This document shows, in pieces, positions 56,168-64,000 of a stretch of 64,000 bases of DNA. The notes beneath the pieces are model-generated. The model did no database searches. It saw only the letters and a program-made list of their open reading frames with translations, and had not been told where the DNA came from. The position numbers and the translations under genes were made by a program. Location: assembly GCF_900113835.1 (NCBI RefSeq), contig NZ_FOQV01000002.1:124001-188000 (forward strand). The letters are read 5' to 3'. Position 1 is the first letter of the stretch. The number at the start of each line of letters is the position of its first letter. Source of the stretch: Allobosea sp. OK403. GTDB taxonomy: Bacteria > Pseudomonadota > Alphaproteobacteria > Rhizobiales > Beijerinckiaceae.

Positions 56168-56794
56168 ATGACGCAAGCTGCTACCGCCTTGGAGACGGGC
56201 GAACGCCACCGCTTCTATGAAGACGTGCTGGCGATGCTGCTCGGCACGTTGATGGTGAGCATCGGCATCGTGCTCTACACCAAGGCCGTGCTGGTCACGA
56301 GCGGCGCGGCCGGGCTCGCCTTGCTGATCCAGGCTGCCACCGGCGTCAATTTCGGCATCCTGTTCTTCGCCCTCAACCTGCCCTTCTACTGGCTGGCGAT
56401 CCGGCGCATGGGCTGGCGCTTCGCGGCGCGCACCTTCATTGCGGTCGGGCTTGTCTCTGTCTTCACCTGGGCGACGCCGGGCTGGCTCCGGATCGAGGCC
56501 GTCGACCCGCTCTATGCCGCAATCGCGGGCGGCAGCTTCATGGGGCTCGGCCTGCTCGCGCTCTTCCGCCATCGCACCGGGCTTGGCGGCATCAACATCC
56601 TGGCGCTCTATCTGCAGGAGCATCACGGCGTCCGCGCCGGCTGGTTCCAGCTCGGCGTCGATGTGGTGATCCTCACGGGGGCGCTCTTCCTGCTGCCGCT
56701 CGACAAGGTGCTGGTCTCGCTTGCCGGCGCGGCGGTGCTCAATCTCATCCTCGCGATCAACCACAAGCCCGGGCGGTATATGGGGGTGTCGTAA
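56168..56794 (+). CDS. YitT-family integral membrane protein
   Basis: The 208-residue protein has five or six hydrophobic segments, beginning FYEDVLAMLLGTLMVSIGIV and LYTKAVLVTSGAAGLALLI, and matches the YitT (DUF161) family, which lacks a settled function. A conserved stretch GGINILALYLQEHHGVRAGW lies in the second half. ATG 56168 starts the conserved part. It is divergent from the GH3 gene and followed, 67 bp later, by an FMN dehydrogenase gene. Confidence 0.85.
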   Translation: MTQAATALETGERHRFYEDVLAMLLGTLMVSIGIVLYTKAVLVTSGAAGLALLIQAATGVNFGILFFALNLPFYWLAIRRMGWRFAARTFIAVGLVSVFTWATPGWLRIEAVDPLYAAIAGGSFMGLGLLALFRHRTGLGGINILALYLQEHHGVRAGWFQLGVDVVILTGALFLLPLDKVLVSLAGAAVLNLILAINHKPGRYMGVS

Positions 56795-56861
56795 GGAGCG
56801 GTTGCCACCTGTAGGTTTCCATGCGACCGAGCCGTCAAACACACGCGTGGAGGCGACGAGC

Positions 56862-58007
56862 ATGGCCCAGCCCCTGACCATCGAGGATCTGCGTATCCTG
56901 GCCAAGCGCCGGGTGCCGCGCATGTTCTACGACTACGCCGATTCCGGCGCCTGGACCGAGGGCACCTACCGCGCCAACGAGACCGATTTCGCCGGCATCA
57001 AGCTGCGCCAGCGCGTCGCCGTCGACATGACCAACCGAACGCTGACTTCGACCATGGTCGGCCAACCCGTCGCCATGCCGGTCGCGCTCGCCCCCACCGG
57101 CCTCACCGGCATGCAGCACGCCGATGGCGAAATCCTCGCCGCGCGCGCCGCCAGCAAGGCCGGCGTGCCCTTCACGCTCTCGACCATGAGCATCTGCTCG
57201 CTTGAGGACATCGCCAACCATGTCGGCAAGCCGTTCTGGTTCCAGCTCTATGTGATGAAGGACCGCGACTTCATCGCCCGGCTGATCCAGCGCGCCAAAG
57301 GTGCCGGCGTCACAGCGCTGGTGCTGACGCTCGACCTGCAGATCCTCGGTCAGCGTCACAAGGACATCCGCAACGGCCTCAGCGCACCGCCCAAGCCCAC
57401 CATCGCCAATCTGATCAACCTCGTCACCAAGCCGCGCTGGTGCCTGGGCATGCTCGACACACCGCGCCGCTCCTTCGGCAACATCGTTGGCCATGCCAAG
57501 GGCGTCGGCGATCTCTCCTCGCTGTCCTCCTGGACCGCCGAGCAGTTCGACCCGGCCCTGAGCTGGGACGACGTCAAATGGATCAAGGATCTCTGGGGCG
57601 GCAAGCTGATCCTCAAGGGCATTCTCGATCCCGAGGACGCCGAGATGGCGGCCAAGAGCGGCGCCGACGCGCTGATCGTCTCCAACCATGGCGGCCGCCA
57701 GCTCGACGGCGCGCTGTCCTCGATCGCGGCGCTGCCGGCGATCGTCGAGCAGGTCGGCGGACGCATGGAGATCCTGTTCGACGGCGGCATCCGCTCCGGC
57801 CAGGACGTGATCAAGGCGCTGGCGCTCGGCGCCCACGGCACCTTCATCGGCCGCGCCTTCCTCTATGGGCTCGGCGCCATGGGCGAAGAGGGCGTCACCC
57901 GCTGCCTCGACATCATCCGCAAGGAGCTCGACATCACCATGGCGCTGTGCGGCCTGAGGGATGTGCGCGATGTCGATGGGCGGATTCTGGTGGGCGGCAA
58001 GGGCTGA
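56862..58007 (+). CDS. lldD: FMN-dependent alpha-hydroxy-acid dehydrogenase (LldD-like L-lactate dehydrogenase)
   Basis: The 381-residue protein is an FMN alpha-hydroxy-acid oxidase/dehydrogenase: ILAKRRVPRMFYDYADSGAW, PVALAPTGLTGMQHADGE, FTLSTMSICSLEDIA, FWFQLYVMKDRDF, the lysine in LILKGILDPEDAEMA, and the catalytic His at about 276 in VSNHGGRQLDGA followed by FDGGIRSGQDVIKALALGAH. It most likely oxidises L-lactate to pyruvate at the membrane; mandelate or glycolate are alternatives. ATG 56862 follows GGAGGCGACG. Confidence 0.9.
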   Translation: MAQPLTIEDLRILAKRRVPRMFYDYADSGAWTEGTYRANETDFAGIKLRQRVAVDMTNRTLTSTMVGQPVAMPVALAPTGLTGMQHADGEILAARAASKAGVPFTLSTMSICSLEDIANHVGKPFWFQLYVMKDRDFIARLIQRAKGAGVTALVLTLDLQILGQRHKDIRNGLSAPPKPTIANLINLVTKPRWCLGMLDTPRRSFGNIVGHAKGVGDLSSLSSWTAEQFDPALSWDDVKWIKDLWGGKLILKGILDPEDAEMAAKSGADALIVSNHGGRQLDGALSSIAALPAIVEQVGGRMEILFDGGIRSGQDVIKALALGAHGTFIGRAFLYGLGAMGEEGVTRCLDIIRKELDITMALCGLRDVRDVDGRILVGGKG

Positions 58008-58015
58008 AGCCCCGT

Positions 58016-59041
58016 TCAATCCGCCGTCAGAGCCTCGAGCGGCGCCACCAGCGTGAAGACGACACCGGACGGCGGGTATTCCACTCCGGCCGTACCGGCA
58101 AAATAACCTGCCAGCGCCCGCTCGATCATGCGCGAGCCGAACCCGACCTGGGATGGCGGGGTGACGACCGGCCCGCCCGTCTCCCGCCACTCGAACCGGA
58201 ACTGCGGCGGGCTCGCCGCGCGGTCGATCGTCCAGGCCACGCCGACCCGGCCAACCTCTCCCGACAGCGCGCCGTATTTCATCGCATTGGTCGTCAACTC
58301 GTGCAGCGCCAGCGACATCGCCAGCGTGCATTTCGAGGACAATTCGACATCGGGACCATCACAGACGATCCGGTCCGCCTCGCCCTGAGGCATCACGGCT
58401 CCGGCGACGAGCTCATGCATGCGAGCCCTCGACCAGACCGACTGCGTCAGCAGATCCTGGGCATCGGCCATGTTCTTCAGCCGATCCATCAGCGCAGCCT
58501 TGGCATCGGCCAGTTCCGCGCCGCTCCTCAGCGTCTGGTTCGCGATCGCCTGGATCATGGCGATGGTATTCTTGATGCGGTGCTTGAGCTCCAGCGCGAG
58601 CAGCCGCTGACGCTCCTCGGCACGCTTGAGTTCCGTAATGTCGCGGGAAACCGACAGAATGCTTTCGGGACGCCCGTCCGGCCCCAGAATGGGCGAAACC
58701 TGCACATCCCACCAGCGTGGATTTCCCAGCGCGGTATTCGCAGCGCCCTGGAAACGCGAACTTCGTCCCGCTCTGGCCGCCTCGATCGCCGCCTTCGCAT
58801 CGGCATTGCCGGCGCCCTGCCAGAAGTCCGGCCAGGGGCAGTCCTTGACCGCATTGAAGTCGCTGACCTCCATCACGCGCCGGCCACCCTCGCTCATGAA
58901 GCTGAGCCTGCCGTCGAGGGTCAGAACCTTGATGCAGTCATCCGATGCAGCCAGCAGGCTGCGCATGAACCTCGCATCGACCTCCTGCCGCTCCGGAGCT
59001 GGGCCTTCATCGGCGAGGTCGTGCACGGGTCGTCGTTCCAT
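58016..59041 (-). CDS. PAS-domain HWE-family sensor histidine kinase
   Basis: The 341-residue soluble protein has a PAS domain at about 25-140 (DDCIKVLTLDGRLSFMSEGG) ending SVSRDITELKRAEERQ, then an HWE kinase core: phospho-acceptor His154 in LALELKHRIKNTIAMIQAIA, N box ALHELTTNAMKYGALS, and the WRE tripeptide in FRFEWRETGG that names the family. Such kinases are often light- or redox-responsive or act in the general stress response with PhyR, but no flavin-binding LOV cysteine is evident. No cognate response regulator is adjacent. Confidence 0.92.
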   Translation of the reverse strand: MERRPVHDLADEGPAPERQEVDARFMRSLLAASDDCIKVLTLDGRLSFMSEGGRRVMEVSDFNAVKDCPWPDFWQGAGNADAKAAIEAARAGRSSRFQGAANTALGNPRWWDVQVSPILGPDGRPESILSVSRDITELKRAEERQRLLALELKHRIKNTIAMIQAIANQTLRSGAELADAKAALMDRLKNMADAQDLLTQSVWSRARMHELVAGAVMPQGEADRIVCDGPDVELSSKCTLAMSLALHELTTNAMKYGALSGEVGRVGVAWTIDRAASPPQFRFEWRETGGPVVTPPSQVGFGSRMIERALAGYFAGTAGVEYPPSGVVFTLVAPLEALTAD

Positions 59042-59216
59042 TCACTGCAGAGACGTCAAACTTCGGCCTATAGAGGCCTGATCACCCCATGTCCGTGTCT
59101 TTTGACATATCGCCTACGCGCCAAGACTCGCGTCGGAGGCAGCCGTCCGACGCGCAGAGCAAGTCCGAAGCATGCGGCAGGTCCAGAAGCATGAGACAAG
59201 TCCCGGCGCATAAGAA

Positions 59217-59251
59217 AGGGCCAGCGCCCCCGGTCCGGGAACGCTGGCCCT
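59217..59251 (-). terminator. Rho-independent terminator after ettA
   Basis: AGGGCCAGCG and CGCTGGCCCT form a 10-bp stem; on the minus strand the stem is followed by TTTCTTAT. It starts 20 bases after the ettA stop codon. Confidence 0.8.
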
Positions 59252-59270
59252 GAAAGTCGAACCCGCCTCG

Positions 59271-60923
<1,653 letters not shown>

Positions 60924-61019
60924 GGGGCGTGCGGGCTCCGCTGCGGACTCGGGCGTGCGAGATGTGTCGGGAAATCTGGCGCGTATGTAGCGAGACGAGC
61001 CGCTCGCCGCAACCGGCGC

Positions 61020-61943
61020 TCAGGATCTCGTCGCACCAACCGGGGCCAAACGGGCTGGAGGCGCAGGCATGGTCGCGACTTCGCCAGCCAGCCAGGCACA
61101 AAACCAGTCGATCTTTGTGTTGGACGGCAGGCGCCGCTCGACCAGGTAGCTGTAGCCGCTTTCCACGAAGCCGAAGGGAGCGACCAGCCTGCCAGAATGG
61201 ATTTCGCTCATCACAAGATGCCAGGGCGCGATGCAGTAGCCGAGGCCGGCAGTCGCGGCTTCGAGTGTGTAGTAATAGTGCTCGAACACGGCACCTACCG
61301 GGGGTGGCGGCGAAACTCCGGCTACTGCGCTCCACATCGCCCATCCATTGGGCCGCGTCTTGGTTTGAAGTTGCCGGTCTGCGGGCAGATCGCCGGCCGC
61401 GGCCGGATGGCGCGAGACCAATTCGGGCGTTGCGACCGGGCCGAGCCATTCGGGGAACAGGACATCAGCCTTTTGGCGCGTCGAAATCAGACTGCGCGTC
61501 TCGTCGACAATGATGGCGACATCGAACCGTCCACTGCGAACATCATCCTGCTTTTCGAGCGCACGCAGCCGCAAATCGATCTCGGGATGGCGGCTGTGGA
61601 AATCGTGCAGACGCGGAATCAGCCAACGCATCAGCAACGTGCTCAGGCATGAGACATCGAGAACATCGTCTTCGGCACGTGTGATGGCCTGAACGGCACT
61701 CTCAATCTGATCGAGCGCAGACGTCAGGGCCGGCAACAGCGCCCGCCCCGCCTCGGTTAGATGCGGCCGCGTCCTCGGTCCCGAGAAAAGAGCCAGTCCG
61801 AGCACGTCTTCCAGATGCTGAACCTGCCTGCTGACGGCGCCATGCGTGACGCATAATTCGTCACCTGCCGCCGTCATGCGGCCGAGGCGGCCTGCGGCTT
61901 CGAAAGCCCGCAGGGCCTGGAGGGGAAGAGACCGGCGCTTCAT
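61020..61943 (-). CDS. LysR-family transcriptional regulator (GcvA-like)
   Basis: The 307-residue protein has a LysR helix-turn-helix at 1-65 (LPLQALRAFEAAGRLGRMTA then THGAVSRQVQHLEDVLGLAL) and a periplasmic-binding-protein-like effector domain with GRFDVAIIVDE and ATAGLGYCIAPWHLV, in the branch typified by GcvA. The start at ATG 61943 gives MKRRSLPLQAL; the frame upstream is spurious. It is divergent from a tautomerase gene over 105 bp, its likely target. Confidence 0.92.
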   Translation of the reverse strand: MKRRSLPLQALRAFEAAGRLGRMTAAGDELCVTHGAVSRQVQHLEDVLGLALFSGPRTRPHLTEAGRALLPALTSALDQIESAVQAITRAEDDVLDVSCLSTLLMRWLIPRLHDFHSRHPEIDLRLRALEKQDDVRSGRFDVAIIVDETRSLISTRQKADVLFPEWLGPVATPELVSRHPAAAGDLPADRQLQTKTRPNGWAMWSAVAGVSPPPPVGAVFEHYYYTLEAATAGLGYCIAPWHLVMSEIHSGRLVAPFGFVESGYSYLVERRLPSNTKIDWFCAWLAGEVATMPAPPARLAPVGATRS

Positions 61944-62048
61944 CTTGTGAGCTTTATACACATAGAGGCATCCTGAATATCGATTGGAGAATGCCTGGTT
62001 GCACTCGAAAAGCTGCTCCCAGCACAAACCCGATGCTGGAGCCCTCAC

Positions 62049-62453
62049 ATGCCTTTCATCCGCACATCCGTCCGAAAGAACACAAGCCGCGAACGCGTGG
62101 CCGGCATCGTCGATGGCGTTCATCAGGCACTGGTCGAAGCGATCGGCATGCCTGCTGACGAGCTCTTCAACCTCGTCAGCGAATATGAGCCTGAACAGTT
62201 CTTCTACGACCGCAAGTTCAATGGCATCGCGCGCTCGGACGAGCTGCTGGTCATTGAGATCACGATGCGGCGCGGGCGCAGCGACGCCATGAAGCGAGCG
62301 CTTTACGCCTCGATCGCAAGCCGGCTGGAAACAATCGGCGTCTCGCCCAAGGACGTCTTCATCTTCATGCACGAGAACGATTATTCCGACTGGTCGGTCG
62401 GCAACGGGGTCTTCGCGATGGCCATCGCTCAACAGCGCGGCAACGACGCCTGA
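62049..62453 (+). CDS. Tautomerase-superfamily protein
   Basis: The 134-residue protein begins MPFIRTSVRK, so after Met removal Pro1 becomes the catalytic base typical of the tautomerase superfamily. The double-length chain, with a second beta-alpha unit starting ELLVIEITMRRGRSDAMKRA and ending DWSVGNGVFA, resembles the malonate semialdehyde decarboxylase and 5-carboxymethyl-2-hydroxymuconate groups. The substrate is unknown. GGAG lies eight bases before the ATG. The divergent LysR gene probably regulates it. Confidence 0.88.
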   Translation: MPFIRTSVRKNTSRERVAGIVDGVHQALVEAIGMPADELFNLVSEYEPEQFFYDRKFNGIARSDELLVIEITMRRGRSDAMKRALYASIASRLETIGVSPKDVFIFMHENDYSDWSVGNGVFAMAIAQQRGNDA

Positions 62454-62562
62454 ACGGCCGGCGGGGCGAAACTGTCACGAAACCGCCAGTTCGGCGGCCA
62501 ATGCTGGTCTCGGCGCAAGTTTTGCCTAAGCTGAACAGGCTGGGTTGAAGCGGGAGCGCCGG

Positions 62563-63366
62563 ATGAGCCTGTCGAAAATCCTCGTCTGGGGAGCCCTGGC
62601 CGCGCTGGCAAGCATCCTCTCTCATCCCGCCCATGCCCAATCCGACGAGCCCGGCTGCCGGCCCGAAATGGCGGGCTATCGCCTGCCGATCCAGCGCGCC
62701 GCGCTCGCCAAGGACGAGGTCCGCCTCACCTTCGTCGGCCACGCCACCTTCCTGATCGAGACGCCGGGCGGCGTCAGGGCCGCGACCGACTACAATGATT
62801 ATGTCCGCCCGCGTGAGACGCCCGACATCGCCACGATGAACAAGGCGCATTCGACGCATAATTCGCGCAATCCCGATCCGGCCATCAAATATGTGTTGCC
62901 GGGCTGGGATCCGAGCGGCCGGGGCGCAGCGAAGCACGACATCACGCTCGGCGACATGCGCGTGCGCAATGTGCCGACCAATATCCGCTCCTATTCTGGC
63001 GCGACCGATTATGACGGCAATTCGATGTTCGTCTTCGAGATCGGCGATCTCTGCATCGCCCATCTCGGCCATCTGCATCACCCGCTGGAGCCCGGCCATC
63101 TGCGCGCGCTCGGCCGCGTCGACATCGTGCTCTTCCCGGTCGACGGCAGCTACACGCTCGACCAGGAAGGCATGGTCGAGGTGCTGAAATCCCTGCAGGC
63201 CAAGGTGATGATCCCGATGCATTTCTTCGGCGGCTCCAGCCTGGAGCGCTTCCTGCGCCGCACCGACGGCGTCTGGGCCACCGAGCGCAAGGCCGAGCCG
63301 ACAATCACCCTGAGCAAGGCCAGCCTGCCCGCGCAACCGACCATCATCGTGCTGCCGGGCAACTAG
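62563..63366 (+). CDS. Exported MBL-fold (UlaG-like) hydrolase with altered metal motif
   Basis: The 267-residue protein has a signal peptide (MSLSKILVWGALAALASIL, cleaved after AHA) and an MBL fold of the UlaG-like branch: LTFVGHATFLIETPGG, ATDYNDYVRP, AHLGHLHHPLEPGH, FPVDGSYTLDQ and MIPMHFFGGSS. The usual HxHxDH metal motif is replaced by NKAHSTHNS, so the metal site differs from the standard one, although several other ligand positions keep His or Asp. ATG 62563 is preceded by GGGAG. The substrate is unknown. Confidence 0.82.
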   Translation: MSLSKILVWGALAALASILSHPAHAQSDEPGCRPEMAGYRLPIQRAALAKDEVRLTFVGHATFLIETPGGVRAATDYNDYVRPRETPDIATMNKAHSTHNSRNPDPAIKYVLPGWDPSGRGAAKHDITLGDMRVRNVPTNIRSYSGATDYDGNSMFVFEIGDLCIAHLGHLHHPLEPGHLRALGRVDIVLFPVDGSYTLDQEGMVEVLKSLQAKVMIPMHFFGGSSLERFLRRTDGVWATERKAEPTITLSKASLPAQPTIIVLPGN

Positions 63367-63482
63367 ATCACGTCGCTCGCCATTCGGTTTAACCTCGCGC
63401 TTAGGTTGTTGCGACGTCGCGCTTTGCAAATTCCGATCATGCCGGCAGGTTGAGATCGCCCGCTAAGGCAGAGGAACGCGGC

Positions 63483-63779
63483 ATGCTCAGGGTTCTCGCG
63501 ATCGCCATCATCGCTACCGCCTGCCTGCCGGTCGACGCCGAGGCGGCAAGGCTGCGCTTCGGCAAGCGCTATTCCAGCGGCAGCGCCACCGTCATCCCCG
63601 TGCCCCGCGCGGGGCACGCGTCAGCTCCGGCCGAGCCCGCATTTCTCGAAGCCCGCCACGTGCCCTTCCCGTCGCCGAGCGCGGACCGGCCGGTCGCGCT
63701 GCGGATCAGCGCGAGCGAGGGTGCGAAGGCCTGGTGCCAGAGCGAGGTCGTGGTCGGCGGCTTCTGCGTCATGCACTGA
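63483..63779 (+). CDS. Small exported protein of unknown function
   Basis: This 98-residue protein has a clear signal peptide (MLRVLAIAIIATACLPVDAE, then AA) and a mature part of about 77 residues without recognised domains, rich in Ala, Pro and Ser, with two cysteines near the end (AWCQSEVVVGGFCVMH) that could form a disulfide. AGAGGAACGC precedes the ATG. A second gene with a similar leader starts at 63923. Confidence 0.7.
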   Translation: MLRVLAIAIIATACLPVDAEAARLRFGKRYSSGSATVIPVPRAGHASAPAEPAFLEARHVPFPSPSADRPVALRISASEGAKAWCQSEVVVGGFCVMH

Positions 63780-63922
63780 CGCGACGCGATGCACTGACGC
63801 AACGAGGCCCGGCGGCGCGTTTCCGCGCCAACCGGTTAACGCGCTGCTTAGGCTGATCGCAGATGCCGCTTTCACCGGCGCCTGCGATGATGCAGCGTGC
63901 GTGCCATTCATGGGGAAATGGC

Positions 63923-64000
63923 ATGCTGCGTCTTGCTCTGGTCTGCATTGTGGCAGCCTTTCAGTTGTCTGCGGCCTCTGCCGTCGCGCAATCCAGTTCC
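63923..64000 (+). CDS. Small exported protein, 5' end only
   Basis: The first 26 codons, MLRLALVCIVAAFQLSAASA then VAQSSS, form a signal peptide much like that of the gene at 63483. The gene continues past the window edge. GGGGAAATGGC precedes the ATG. The matching leaders and the GGTTTAAC/GGTTAAC...CTTAGG stretches before both genes suggest a paralogous pair or parallel regulation. Confidence 0.6.
   Translation, partial: MLRLALVCIVAAFQLSAASAVAQSSS

Overview
The window is about 64 kb of dense, GC-rich DNA from an alphaproteobacterium, most likely a member of the Hyphomicrobiales (Rhizobiales) close to Bosea or its relatives; the genus is an inference. The evidence is the gene order (division and cell-wall cluster followed by lpxC, bamD and recN), a meso-diaminopimelate-type MurE, a CtrA-type site inside the division cluster, and several copies of RIME-like intergenic repeats whose ends read CTAGAGC.

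Layout. 1-5.1 kb: the start of a TetR repressor with a 27-bp palindrome, a small Gly/His-rich exported protein, a 24-residue membrane peptide, a DEAD-box RNA helicase and an ABC-F ATPase. 5.4-31.2 kb (minus strand, read from high to low coordinates): the dcw cluster mraZ-rsmH-ftsL-ftsI-murE-murF-mraY-murD-[gap]-ftsW-murG-murC-[DUF559]-murB-ddl-ftsQ-ftsA-ftsZ, then lpxC, bamD and recN. It is broken twice: by a GNAT and a GGDEF gene on the opposite strand between murD and ftsW, and by a DUF559 nuclease-like gene framed by inverted repeats between murC and murB. 31.3-35.6 kb: ohrR/ohr with an operator, the RNase P RNA gene rnpB, a lytic transglycosylase, a TerB-DnaJ protein and an amidase. 36-43 kb: an unusual MerR fusion protein, a MacAB-type efflux system, and an HxlR/GST/NTF2-like cassette bracketed by two copies of the 3' end of the macB permease gene. 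43-50.9 kb: an exported FAH-family protein, a WrbA-like flavoprotein, and an ArsR-methyltransferase/metF/metH methionine block with a perfect palindrome in front. 51-64 kb: a MocR regulator with a divergent DMT transporter, cspA, a GH3 glucosidase, a YitT protein, an FMN-dependent lactate-type dehydrogenase, an HWE histidine kinase, ettA, a LysR/tautomerase pair, an exported MBL-fold protein and two small exported proteins, the last cut by the window end.

How it works together. The dcw block supplies lipid II synthesis (murB-G, mraY, ddl), septal peptidoglycan synthesis (ftsW, ftsI) and the divisome (ftsL, ftsQ, ftsA, ftsZ). A promoter covered by four MraZ-type TGGG repeats drives its start, and a TTAA-N7-TTAA site lies before ddl-ftsQA. 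lpxC and bamD add outer-membrane biogenesis.

The most interesting structures are (i) the DUF559 gene enclosed by 41-43 bp inverted repeats, with gene-less relatives of the same repeat at 35.7 and 39.1 kb, which together look like a minimal mobile element plus MITE-like derivatives, and (ii) the cassette at 41.3-42.8 kb, whose flanking 156-bp copies of the macB 3' end differ only at synonymous positions.
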